A DNA stretch of 37,546 nucleotides, from the NCBI GenBank assembly GCA_003647375.1, contig QMMS01000005.1, positions 1-37,546 of the forward strand. The letters run 5' to 3'. Below the pieces are notes generated by a model. It did no database searches. It was not told the DNA's origin and saw only the letters and a list, made by a program, of their open reading frames with translations. Origin of the DNA: Deltaproteobacteria bacterium (GTDB lineage Bacteria > Desulfobacterota > Desulfobacteria > Desulfobacterales > B30-G6). Shown here in pieces: positions 17,596-25,461 of this stretch; the first letter of the stretch is position 1; each line of letters begins with the position of its first letter. Position numbers and translations under genes: made by a program.

Positions 17596-18381
17596 TTACA
17601 AGAGACCGATGTTTCGGCTCCTCACCTCTGAAATAAGGCGAACCCGGCGGAACCCGTCATTTTGCGCCGGCAGAATGATATTACCGGCAATAGGTTGGTT
17701 ATAATAGGTATTTACATCTGTATAAGGCATTGACAAGCCGGGAATCGTTTCCCCGGCACGGGCAATAACCGTAATTTGAACAGAACGAATATTTCTCCGT
17801 TCTTGGGCTGATGTAGGGTTCACCAGGAGACAGTTTTCTATGCAGGTGGGATCGGTATCATCCACGCCCAGATAGACAAAGTTCAGGGCATCGATATTGG
17901 ATGCCAGCCGCTGTCCGTTCCGCAACAGGTGACAGGGGTTGTTGTTGACACCGAACAGGGCATCGTTCATGCCATCCTGGGGGTTGGCATCGTTGCTGAG
18001 TGCATAGGTCATCTGCTCTGGAATGCGGTCGTACCATTCCCCGACATCGGGGACACCGTCCCCGTCATTATCTATGCCATCAGCTTCACCGCCGGTTATA
18101 TCCATTGAGATGGTGATGGCATCGGCAGAGGCAACATCGACACCCGAATCCGCCAGACCCGACGGATCGAGTCCGGCAAGCCGGATCTCTCTTTCCATAA
18201 AATGCATGGCAACCCGAACACTCTGCTGCATATCCACAACCTGGTTCTCGGTATTGTTGACCCGCATCTGCAGCACGTATGCCTGGTAGATGCCCGTCAT
18301 GACCATTCCAGAGATAGCCATAGCTATCAGGATTTCGATGAGTGTAAATCCTGCACTATTTTTAAGATGTCGATGGTTCAT
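17596..18381 (-). CDS. pilW: PilW-like minor pilin (prepilin)
   Basis: A 261-aa prepilin with cleavage at G11/F12 (SAGFTLIEILIAMAISGMV) and Glu at 16. The first long helix continues through the phrase QVVDMQQSVRVAMHFMEREI, a hallmark of PilW and PulJ-like pilins. A calcium-type loop, DNDGDGVPDVGEW, lies at about 104-116. Two cysteines occur in CIENC at about 180-184. It is a minor pilin of the priming complex. It lies 41 bases after fimT and 11 before pilV. Confidence 0.87.
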   Translation of the reverse strand: MNHRHLKNSAGFTLIEILIAMAISGMVMTGIYQAYVLQMRVNNTENQVVDMQQSVRVAMHFMEREIRLAGLDPSGLADSGVDVASADAITISMDITGGEADGIDNDGDGVPDVGEWYDRIPEQMTYALSNDANPQDGMNDALFGVNNNPCHLLRNGQRLASNIDALNFVYLGVDDTDPTCIENCLLVNPTSAQERRNIRSVQITVIARAGETIPGLSMPYTDVNTYYNQPIAGNIILPAQNDGFRRVRLISEVRSRNIGLL

Positions 18382-18422
18382 TTTCTTTCCTGCTCCCGGA
18401 TTTTGTGAAAAACAATATCTTA

Positions 18423-18902
18423 TTATTGAATTCTTGAACTGCCTGCCAACTCGAGGAAAATCTGTCGGGTATCCCCACTGCTATCTGTAAGGGTGATGGT
18501 TCCCGCAGTTGACGCTATTCCCTGAGTGTCAAATGCCACCCAATCCCCTGGGAGGGTGGTGACGGATATATCGATACCGTTCGCCAATGTCTTCTGTGCA
18601 ATGACCGTCTCGCCCCCATCCAAAACACCGTTGCCGCTATTGGCCGGTGTGCCGGCGCCATCATCCAGAAATGCAGTGTAGCTTTCATTCCCGGTATCGA
18701 ACATCAAGACATAATTGGTGTTGTCCTTTATCGCCTGAACACGTGTTTTCTGAAGGATACCCAATACGTCCCTGGATGCACCCCCCAGCTTGAACTTGGG
18801 TACCCAGGCGATAAAATTGGGTATAACGATGGCTGAAAGTATCGCAATGATGGCGATGGTGACCATCAATTCCATTAATGTAAAACCAGATGTTTTTTGC
18901 AT
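18423..18902 (-). CDS. fimT: FimT/GspH-like minor pilin (prepilin)
   Basis: A 159-aa prepilin with leader MQKTSG and cleavage before F7 (GFTLMELMVTIAIIAILSAI), Glu at 11. The AWVPKFKLGGASRDVLGILQ segment fits the GspH/FimT domain. A calcium-loop-like NSGNGVLDGGE is at about 88-98. The ATG at 18902 is chosen because GGGAG lies 9-13 bases upstream and a prepilin leader is expected to be short; a longer frame to 18989 would destroy it. It is the first gene of the minus-strand pilus cluster and lies directly behind a sigma-54-like promoter. Confidence 0.88.
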   Translation of the reverse strand: MQKTSGFTLMELMVTIAIIAILSAIVIPNFIAWVPKFKLGGASRDVLGILQKTRVQAIKDNTNYVLMFDTGNESYTAFLDDGAGTPANSGNGVLDGGETVIAQKTLANGIDISVTTLPGDWVAFDTQGIASTAGTITLTDSSGDTRQIFLELAGSSRIQ

Positions 18903-18928
18903 GATGTTATCTCCCTGCCCCAGAACTA

Positions 18929-18944
18929 TACAATTTGTGTGCCA
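18929..18944 (-). promoter_or_regulatory. Sigma-54-type promoter before the pilus cluster
   Basis: On the minus strand TGGCACACAAATTGTA fits the -24/-12 pattern TGGCACG-N4-TTGCA with exact spacing and two mismatches. Transcription would start near 18918, giving a short leader of about 16 bases that still contains the GGGAG site of fimT. Pilin operons in proteobacteria are often RpoN/PilR dependent. Confidence 0.5.
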
Positions 18945-19325
18945 CCTCGCATAACCATGGTTAAGCATGGTCCCCCGACCTCTCAACATGCACCGTCTTT
19001 TCGACTTAACTCATTATAATTTAATGATATTTAATACCATTATGCTTTCCACCAGTTCATCAGGAAAATTGAGTGAAACTCGGCACAAGACAGCCATACC
19101 TGTGATGATAGCCCGGTTAACTATAAAGTTTTTTTATACTGAGATTAAGAAGTTTAATAGATCACGATGGGATATGTAATGCTTCACAAGACACGTATAT
19201 ACTTAATTATTGTAGGTATTCAATGCGTAACCATGCAGGATTGATTGAGCTGTGATTGTGGCGTTATGTTACAACACGTAACTGAAAAGTCAAATGCTTT
19301 CTGGGAGTTAGGTATTAAGCTGTAA

Positions 19326-19571
19326 CTCAACTTTCGGCTTTCACCATAGATAGAGCGAAATGGGTGATCCAATGGCGATTTGTGCTGTTTGAGGCGCTTA
19401 GGGATCCTTACATCAGCGCATGACAATGAAAATCCAATATGAAAACCCGGTCACTTTGAAGCCATGCCTGCTTAACCATATGGCCGGCGCTGATGTTAGG
19501 AGTCCTTGCGGCGAGTTCGCAAAGCGCCAGGGGATTATTCATTTCGTGGTCGCTGAACCCCGAAAGTTGAG
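19326..19571. mobile_element. 246-bp MITE-like element, copy 2
   Basis: The ends are CTCAACTTTCGGC and, from the right, CTCAACTTTCGGG, with CTGTAA on both flanks as a 6-bp target duplication. Removing the element restores a continuous repeat word (TTAAGCTGTAAGCTATAAGC), so it jumped into pre-existing repeat DNA. Length is identical to copy 1 at 4001-4246. The surrounding 18945-19716 has no gene that I can support. Confidence 0.85.
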
Positions 19572-19577
19572 CTGTAA

Positions 19578-19632
19578 GCTATAAGCGGTAAGCCTCAAGC
19601 TCGTTCACAGCATAGTGCTTACCGCTTATAGC
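19578..19632. repeat. 16-bp perfect inverted repeat next to MITE copy 2
   Basis: GCTATAAGCGGTAAGC at 19578-19593 is repeated inverted at 19617-19632 with a 23-base spacer. The words are those of the intergenic repeat family seen at 10768-10866 and 27961-28035. No T run follows, so a terminator is not supported. Confidence 0.6.
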
Positions 19633-19716
19633 ATTTGTCAAAATACCGTTCCGGTTAAACCGTAAAGGGGATTCCATATTTTTTTAAAAAGGACATATCA
19701 AACGAAGCCTCGTCTT

Positions 19717-20253
19717 GTGCCCACCATGCGGGCGGATGAGGGCTTTACATTGATCGAACTGCTCACGGTCATTTCGATTCTCGGCATTCTCATGGCCTTG
19801 GCAATTCCCAATTTCAAGGGCTGGCAAACCAACCGCGAGTTACGGATCGCTACTACCGAATTGTACCACGCCCTGCAGCATGCCAGGCTCTATGCCATCA
19901 AGGAAAACAGGAAGGTTATCGTCTCTTTTGACCCGGATGGCGACCGGGAACTGGAGGGCGACTATATCTCCTTTGTGGACAACGGACTGGACAGGAAGAC
20001 CTTCTGGACCCGGGAACCCGATGAAAGAATTGTTCAAAAGGGCCGCATCTCAGAGAATATCGAATTCCATGATATTTCCTTTGCCGGAGGCATACCACGC
20101 ATGCGCTACGATCCCCTGGGACTTCCCAATGGATTCGGTGGCCACATCTATCTGACCAACAGTCAAAAACGATACCTGGGAATTCACGTCAACATTACCG
20201 GAAGCCCACGAATTGTGAAAAGCGAGGATGGGGTTAGAGGGAGTTGGGATTGA
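19717..20253 (+). CDS. GspH/FimT-type pseudopilin (prepilin), orphan
   Basis: A 178-aa prepilin with leader MPTMRADEG and cleavage before F10 (GFTLIELLTVISILGILMAL), Glu at 14. The GspH-like body has TTELYHALQHARLYAIKENR at about 46-65 and an acidic patch around DPDGDRELEGD. It lies on the strand opposite to the pilus cluster and is not in an operon with another pilin, so it may be an extra minor pilin or a type II secretion pseudopilin. The start may be GTG 19717 or ATG 19726; AAAAAGGA lies rather far upstream of both. Its TGA stop directly precedes a G-rich array. Confidence 0.8.
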   Translation: MPTMRADEGFTLIELLTVISILGILMALAIPNFKGWQTNRELRIATTELYHALQHARLYAIKENRKVIVSFDPDGDRELEGDYISFVDNGLDRKTFWTREPDERIVQKGRISENIEFHDISFAGGIPRMRYDPLGLPNGFGGHIYLTNSQKRYLGIHVNITGSPRIVKSEDGVRGSWD

Positions 20254-20341
20254 GAGCAGGGGTGGAGGGTGGAGGTTTTATGGGTTGGAGGGGTGGTGGG
20301 GTGGAGAGTCGGGGGGTTGGAGGGTTGGAAGGGTGGAGGGT
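20254..20341 (+). repeat. G-rich octamer-like array directly after pseudopilin stop
   Basis: Units such as GGGTTGGA and GGGTGGA begin within a few bases of the TGA. The last part reads GGGGGG-TTGGA-GGG-TTGGAA-GGG-TGGA-GGG, which meets the canonical G-quadruplex spacing rule. The G-rich strand is the sense strand of the upstream gene. An inverted relative lies at 20840-20916. Confidence 0.85.
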
Positions 20342-20362
20342 CTAAAATTACCAAAATGATTC

Positions 20363-20742
20363 ATGGGAGATAAAAAAGTGTTGAAAAGCTTCAGGGAGTT
20401 AAAAGTATGGAAGAAAGCTTATGATCTCTGTTTGGAAATCTTCCGAATAACAAAAAAATTCCCAAGGGAAGAAAGATATGTCCTTTCATATCAGATGAGA
20501 AAATCGGCATTATCCATCCCTTCCAATATGCGGAGGGATATGGCCGCAAAACCAGGGCGGATTATATCCGAATATTGTACATTGCATATGGTTCCGCGTG
20601 TGAACTGGATACTCAGATATCATTGTCTGGAGATTTGAACTATATCCAAGAAACCGAACTCGAAAATATCAAAAAAGAAATATCTGAAGTGGGAATCATG
20701 TTAAGGGCGCTCATACGGGCTCTAAAAAAAACCTCCCCTTAA
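20363..20742 (+). pseudogene. Frameshifted four-helix-bundle protein (S23/IVS, TIGR02436-like)
   Basis: The first 55 residues (FRELKVWKKAYDL ... YQMRKSALSIPSN) belong to the four-helix-bundle family linked to 23S rRNA intervening sequences and to bAvd-like proteins. At about 20529 one base seems missing. In the next frame, 20530-20742 reads on without gap as AEGYGRKTRADYIRILYIAY and then ACELDTQISLSGDLNY to TSP and a TAA stop. The reconstructed protein is about 126 aa. A single-base loss could be real decay or an assembly or sequencing error. The gene stands between two inverted G-rich arrays. Confidence 0.85.
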
Positions 20743-20839
20743 ATGCCCACGCCATTAGCCTTGCTAACCAACACCCTCCAACCCTCGTTAGCCTTTTAGC
20801 TGTTTAGACTGTAGCTGCTGATAGCGGATGGCTTTCAGC

Positions 20840-20916
20840 TACCCTCCAAACCTCCAACCCCCCAAACCTCTAACCCGCCAAACCCCCAAACCTCCAACCC
20901 TTCTCACCTCCAACCC
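20840..20916 (-). repeat. C-rich octamer array directly after purQ stop
   Basis: About nine 8-bp units such as CCTCCAAC, CCCCCAAA and CCTCTAAC on the plus strand, which makes the sense strand of purQ G-rich. The last unit merges with the purQ TGA. With 20254-20341 it forms an inverted pair. Smaller pieces of the same word lie at 20770-20786. Confidence 0.85.
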
Positions 20917-21747
20917 TCAATCCCTAAAATAGGCCACTGCATTTCCAAACACCTTCACCCCCGGCGTCAGACCGGAAGGCAGAGCTTCCCCCTTTCTCTT
21001 CAAATTTTCCTTCAAGAACGGCCAATCAGGGTGATTGGTCCAGTGGTTGTAGGCTTCCGGATGAGGCATGAGTCCGAATATCCGGCCAGTGGGATCGCAG
21101 ATGCCGGCAATGTCACCGATAGATCCATTGGGGTTGTAGGGAAATGCCTGGCCTGCAGGGCGCCCATCCTGTAGCGCATACTGAAGGACCACCTGCTGAT
21201 TATCCGTGATACGCTTCAGGGTTTCGGGATCGGTATAGAATTTGCCTTCACCGTGTCGGATTGGCAGTTCCAAATCTGTCAAACCTCGTGTGTAGACACA
21301 AGGGGATCCAGTATTGATGCGCATGTTCACCCATTGATCCCGGAAATTGCCGCAGTCATTGAATGTCACGGCCACAGTTCGCCCGGCATTTTCCGGTCGC
21401 CGGCCAGCAAGCTCGAATCCCGGGAGAAGCCCGAGATTGACCAGCGTCTGGAATCCATTGCAGATCCCCATAATTAGATTTCCCTTTTCGATAAAGTCGA
21501 AAAGATCCTTTCCGATGCTTGTCTTCATCCGCACGGCTTGAATCACACCCGCACCATGGTCGTCTCCCCAGCTGAATCCGCCGCCGAAAACCAGAATTTG
21601 AAAATCAGACAGGCTCACAGCACCGGCGATCAAGGCATTGATGTGCACCCGCCGTGCCGATGCACCGGCCAACTCAAAAGCGTAGGCTGTTTCGTTATCG
21701 CAATTCAATCCATATCCGGTCAGAACCAGTACATTCACTGCTTTCAT
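20917..21747 (-). CDS. purQ: Phosphoribosylformylglycinamidine synthase, glutaminase subunit PurQ
   Basis: A 276-aa class I glutamine amidotransferase. The nucleophile elbow MGICNGFQTLVNLG places Cys at 96, and the His/Glu pair is in PHPEA at 228-230. It supplies ammonia from glutamine to PurL in the fourth step of purine synthesis. It is longer than the common 225-aa PurQ. ATG 21747 overlaps the purL stop by four bases (ATGA), which fixes this start over a longer frame and shows translational coupling. Its stop lies at the edge of a G-rich repeat array. Confidence 0.93.
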   Translation of the reverse strand: MKAVNVLVLTGYGLNCDNETAYAFELAGASARRVHINALIAGAVSLSDFQILVFGGGFSWGDDHGAGVIQAVRMKTSIGKDLFDFIEKGNLIMGICNGFQTLVNLGLLPGFELAGRRPENAGRTVAVTFNDCGNFRDQWVNMRINTGSPCVYTRGLTDLELPIRHGEGKFYTDPETLKRITDNQQVVLQYALQDGRPAGQAFPYNPNGSIGDIAGICDPTGRIFGLMPHPEAYNHWTNHPDWPFLKENLKRKGEALPSGLTPGVKVFGNAVAYFRD

Positions 21748-24740
21748 ATGAGAGCTCCAAATGATGCTTTCCAGGCTTTTTTGAGTTCGGAAACAGAGGT
21801 GGCAACCAGGGGTTTGCAATCCACACCCGCAATCTTTAGTTCAGGTGTTTTGGTAACACTCCCGATACAGACACAAGGCAGATCCTTGAAGATCGCCTCG
21901 AAGGAAGCTTTGTTATCCGGGTCCACCGTGATAATAAACCGCCCTGCTGATTCGGAGAAGAGCACTGTATCGTTACGACTACATCCTTGCGCAGGAACCG
22001 ATTCCAGACATAGGTCCATTCCCAGGCTGCCACCCATGGCCACCATGGCCAGATGCACCCCCAGGCCGCCACGATAGACACCGTGGGCAGAGGCTACCAG
22101 TTCCTGTTCGATGGCATGCGCTACAGCACGGTAAAGCTTGAGAAACTCCTGGGGAATCACCTTGGGAATATTACAGCCGATATATTTCAGATGCTCATAA
22201 TATTCCGATCCCCCCATTTCGTCACGGGTAACACCAGCCACATAGACGAGATCCCCGGGCACCTTGCTCTCCATGGTAACACACTTGTGCACGTTCCGGA
22301 CGATGCCGGTGGCTGAAAACTGCAGCGTTTCCAGCGCCGAAACTTTGTGGGATTCACCGTAGCGCCCCTTCAGATGACCATCCACATACATGCTGTCCTT
22401 GCCGGAAAGGAGTGGTATCTCATATGCGAGGCACATGTCACGCAGGGCTCGGCAGGATCGAACCAGTTGGGCCGCCTTGAATTTGCCGTCCGGGTTTTTC
22501 CGGGGATCATACTGGATGCTGGGCCAGCAGAAATTGTCCACTCCGCCGATATGATCCAGCCCGGCACCCACAGCCACCAGACGGCGGACGGCCTCATCAA
22601 TGGTGCAGGTGGTCATGTGAAAGGCATCGATGGCCGAATAGAACGGGAGAAGAGCCTGGGAAAAAGCCAGTCCCTTCTCGGATGGTAGTACCGGCCGGAT
22701 AACACTTGCATCGCTGACCATATCCCTTTCAGCACCCACCAGGGGCTTGATTACGCTCGTTCCCTGAACTTCATGATCGTACTGCCGGGTTATCCATTCC
22801 TTTGAGGCAATGTTGGGACGGGACAGCAGGTCCAGCAGAAGCCGGTTGAAATCAACGGGTGTGCTCAGGACCGGTTCGAAGAGTCCACGCCGCTCCGGTG
22901 ACGTCCATTCAGCATTGAACTCCCACTGGGGAAAGCCCGATTTCATGAGATCCATATCCACATAAGCACAGGTTTCCCCATCATAGGTAATATGGAGCTT
23001 GCCTGAATCGGTGTAAGTGCCGATAATGGTGCTCTCAACCGCATGCAAGGCCGACAGTTCGAGAAAACGATCGATATGCTCCGGCTGTACCGCCACTGTC
23101 ATCCGCTCCTGTGATTCCGATATCCAGATCTCCCACTGGTCAAGCCCCTCATATTTCAAGGGAACTTTCTCAAGCTGGATTTCGCATCCATTGGAAAAAC
23201 GGGCGGTTTCACCCACCGATGAAGAGAGCCCCCCACCGCCGTTGTCGGTAATAAACCGCATGAGACCTTCATCCCGGGCTTCCAGCAGGAAGTCGTGCAT
23301 TTTTTTCTGGGTATAGGGATCGCCGATCTGCACGTGTCCGGCCGGTGTGTTTTCAGAAAATGTTTCAGATGCCGCAGTGACACCATGGATGCCATCCTTA
23401 CCGACCCTTCCACCGCTCATGACCACGAAGTCACCCGGTTCGATATCTTTTTCATGGGAAGGCTTTCCCTGCACCAATGCCGGCATGATCCCCAATGCCG
23501 TTACAAAAACCAGGCATTTCCCGATATATCCCGGGTGAAACATGACCTGTCCGTAGGTCGTGGGGATACCACTTTTGTTACCTCCGTCCCGAACCCCCTC
23601 GATCACACCGTCCAGGAGTCGCCGTGGATGGAGTCGGGGTTTGAGATCACCATCATAATTTCGAGGCCCTACACAAAACCCGTAGCTGCCCATTATCAGC
23701 TTCGACCCCATACCCGTCCCCATGGGATCCCTATAGATACCGACAATTCCCGTAATGGCCCCGCCGTAAGCTTCCATATTGGAGGGAGAATTATGCGTTT
23801 CTCCTGTAATGACATAATGGTGTTCATCATCAAACTTACCGGCACCGGCATTGTCCCAGAGCACCGATACAACCCAGGGTTTCTGTGCCTTGAGCGCAAG
23901 TGTCGGTGCTTCGATGCATGTCTTGAAAAGACTGTCGACTATCTCTGTCTCACCGGTCGAAAGGTCAGTGTACCGAAACAGGCCCTGGAACGTGTTGTGA
24001 TTGCAGTGATCGCTGCGGGCCTGAGAAATGTATTCCAGCTCCAGGTCCGTGGGGCCGTGAAGCCCTTTTTCACTACGTTCTTTCTGAATTACCTCTTCAA
24101 GAAAATAGGCTCGAATGGTGGGAATATCATTGGGGTTGAGTGCCAGATTCCGTTCATCACTCAACCGCATAAGTGTTGCATCGCTGTCGATGGGGATGTC
24201 GGAAACCGTTGGGGTATGATTCAGAATGACTCTCGGTGTTATCATGCCGACACCTTTGGCAGGGTCCCAAACATCTTTTGAATATATTTTTCTTTGCTGG
24301 ATAAGATCGTTTGCCAGGAGTTCCCCCGCAATTTTATCAGCCTCCTCCGGGCGCAGTCCCTTGCATTGAATGCAGTAACGCCTGGACGTATAGACCGCCT
24401 CGTTTTCACCAAGAGAAACACCCAGAACATCCCTGATGGCTTCAATGGCGGTACTCCCGGGATTGTCTCTGACACCTGGCCGGTATCCCACCCAGATAAT
24501 CCAGTCGAACGCCATGGGCAGGGGATCATAGGATGAAATCTGCGTAACCGGATTGGTAAAGATGTCTGTCTGAATGGTTTTGAGCTGCTCTATCGACAGT
24601 TCCGCGTCGATGGTAAGGATGTGGACGACCCTTACCTCCTGAAGCCGTATACCAAAATAATCTTCGGCCTTTTTTCGAATCCCTTCACCTTCAGCGTCGG
24701 GCATCTCGGGTTTTAGCATAATTTCGAGTCTGCTGGGCAT
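21744..24740 (-). CDS. purL: Phosphoribosylformylglycinamidine synthase PurL with PurS-like N terminus
   Basis: About 998 aa, intermediate between small PurL (about 740) and the 1300-aa fused form. The first about 150 residues look like one or two PurS-like ferredoxin-fold units (RLEIMLKPEMPDAEGEGIRK; VRVVHILTIDAELS). The synthase core then carries SQARSDHCNHNTF and GETHNSPSNMEAYGG, followed by the two ATP-grasp-like AIRS halves. It converts FGAR to FGAM with ATP and ammonia from PurQ. ATG 24740 is preceded by AAGGATGG at a good distance; TTG 24746 is less likely. A hairpin repeat lies directly upstream of the ribosome binding site. Confidence 0.93.
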   Translation of the reverse strand: MPSRLEIMLKPEMPDAEGEGIRKKAEDYFGIRLQEVRVVHILTIDAELSIEQLKTIQTDIFTNPVTQISSYDPLPMAFDWIIWVGYRPGVRDNPGSTAIEAIRDVLGVSLGENEAVYTSRRYCIQCKGLRPEEADKIAGELLANDLIQQRKIYSKDVWDPAKGVGMITPRVILNHTPTVSDIPIDSDATLMRLSDERNLALNPNDIPTIRAYFLEEVIQKERSEKGLHGPTDLELEYISQARSDHCNHNTFQGLFRYTDLSTGETEIVDSLFKTCIEAPTLALKAQKPWVVSVLWDNAGAGKFDDEHHYVITGETHNSPSNMEAYGGAITGIVGIYRDPMGTGMGSKLIMGSYGFCVGPRNYDGDLKPRLHPRRLLDGVIEGVRDGGNKSGIPTTYGQVMFHPGYIGKCLVFVTALGIMPALVQGKPSHEKDIEPGDFVVMSGGRVGKDGIHGVTAASETFSENTPAGHVQIGDPYTQKKMHDFLLEARDEGLMRFITDNGGGGLSSSVGETARFSNGCEIQLEKVPLKYEGLDQWEIWISESQERMTVAVQPEHIDRFLELSALHAVESTIIGTYTDSGKLHITYDGETCAYVDMDLMKSGFPQWEFNAEWTSPERRGLFEPVLSTPVDFNRLLLDLLSRPNIASKEWITRQYDHEVQGTSVIKPLVGAERDMVSDASVIRPVLPSEKGLAFSQALLPFYSAIDAFHMTTCTIDEAVRRLVAVGAGLDHIGGVDNFCWPSIQYDPRKNPDGKFKAAQLVRSCRALRDMCLAYEIPLLSGKDSMYVDGHLKGRYGESHKVSALETLQFSATGIVRNVHKCVTMESKVPGDLVYVAGVTRDEMGGSEYYEHLKYIGCNIPKVIPQEFLKLYRAVAHAIEQELVASAHGVYRGGLGVHLAMVAMGGSLGMDLCLESVPAQGCSRNDTVLFSESAGRFIITVDPDNKASFEAIFKDLPCVCIGSVTKTPELKIAGVDCKPLVATSVSELKKAWKASFGALI

Positions 24741-24754
24741 AGACAACCATCCTT

Positions 24755-25003
24755 AAATAAAATCACTGCGCGATTTTATCGAACGCGACTTTGTCGCTTT
24801 TTTCAGGCCTCAGGTTCGTGACCTGTTTTTATTGGCATGCATAATCATGCCGAATCTACGTTGTGGTTTTATAAATCATTAAATTAGAATTCCCCGCTTC
24901 TTGATGCAGATCCCGATTCATCAGAGCTGCAGGGATAGGATTTTTTTCTTTTGCTCTAAAGCGACAACGTCGCGTCAAATAAAATCGTCTTACGATTTTA
25001 TCT
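24755..25003. repeat. 249-bp element with 41-43 bp terminal inverted repeats upstream of purL
   Basis: The left end (24755-24797) contains AATAAAATC, CGATTTTAT and GCGACTTTGTCGC. The right end (24961-25003) carries the same parts inverted (GCGACAACGTCGC, AATAAAATCGTCTTACGATTTTAT in two pieces). Each end folds into two small hairpins. The interior also holds CAGGT/ACCTG plus TTTTT at 24811-24830 and GGCATG/CATGCC at 24834-24851. The left edge touches the purL ribosome binding site. No gene is visible. Confidence 0.7.
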
Positions 25004-25040
25004 GGAATATCAAAAACAGAGACAAAATGAAATACCCAAA

Positions 25041-25118
25041 AGTAGGTTGGTGGTATCGCGGATGGATAATCCCTGTGCGAACGTGAAAAACTCGCTCCAA
25101 AGAGACCGTAATACCGAA
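25041..25118. repeat. 78-bp dispersed repeat, copy 1
   Basis: The sequence from AGTAGGTTGGTGGTATCGCG to ACCGTAATACCGAA is nearly identical to 37349-37426, with about three differences. Flanks differ, so this is a discrete unit. Both copies lie some hundreds of bases upstream of a minus-strand gene (purL, rho). Function unknown. Confidence 0.85.
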
Positions 25119-25200
25119 CAGGGCCATATCTTTAAGATGAGTTTTGCTTTTTGAATACCGGATGCGTTTATCTATAAAGCTCAAGCGAGACCACTTACAG

Positions 25201-25430
25201 AGGTCTGCGGGGGTTCGTTTTAAAGTCGGGCAACTGTCTGAGATCGTTAGGCGCCGTTAGGCCCGCAACATAAACAAAATGGTTACAAAGACATAACCAA
25301 ATGTTACTTAAAAACATATTTAAAGACGACTGGCAGCGGCGGGTCTTACGGCGCCTTAGGAGCGAGTTTTGGCCGGCTTTAAAGCGAATTTCCGCAGACC
25401 GGCAATACAACCCAGATTGAGTTTTGCGGA
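25201..25430. repeat. Foldback element with about 60-bp inverted repeats
   Basis: AGGTCTGCGGGGGTTCG with following TTTTAAAGTCGGGCAA and TAGGCGCCGTTAGGCCCGC (25201-25265) is mirrored at 25339-25400. A tail beyond the right arm, to about 25430, recurs at window position 1-47. The element has an AT-rich centre and no open frame with family resemblance. It is the last part of the 721-bp gene-free gap before rseP. Confidence 0.7.
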
Positions 25431-25461
25431 CAAAAGGTAAACCTAAATCTGTTCTCTGTTT

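Noticed and set aside
19220..19426. Minus-strand 68-codon frame and the plus-strand frame at 18967-19179
   Set aside because: They have no ribosome binding site and no recognisable domain. The first crosses the MITE end.
20254..20916. CRISPR array or diversity-generating retroelement around the four-helix-bundle gene
   Set aside because: Units are 8 bp without spacers, no cas gene or reverse transcriptase is present, and there is no template/variable repeat pair. Only the protein family recalls the Avd component of such systems.
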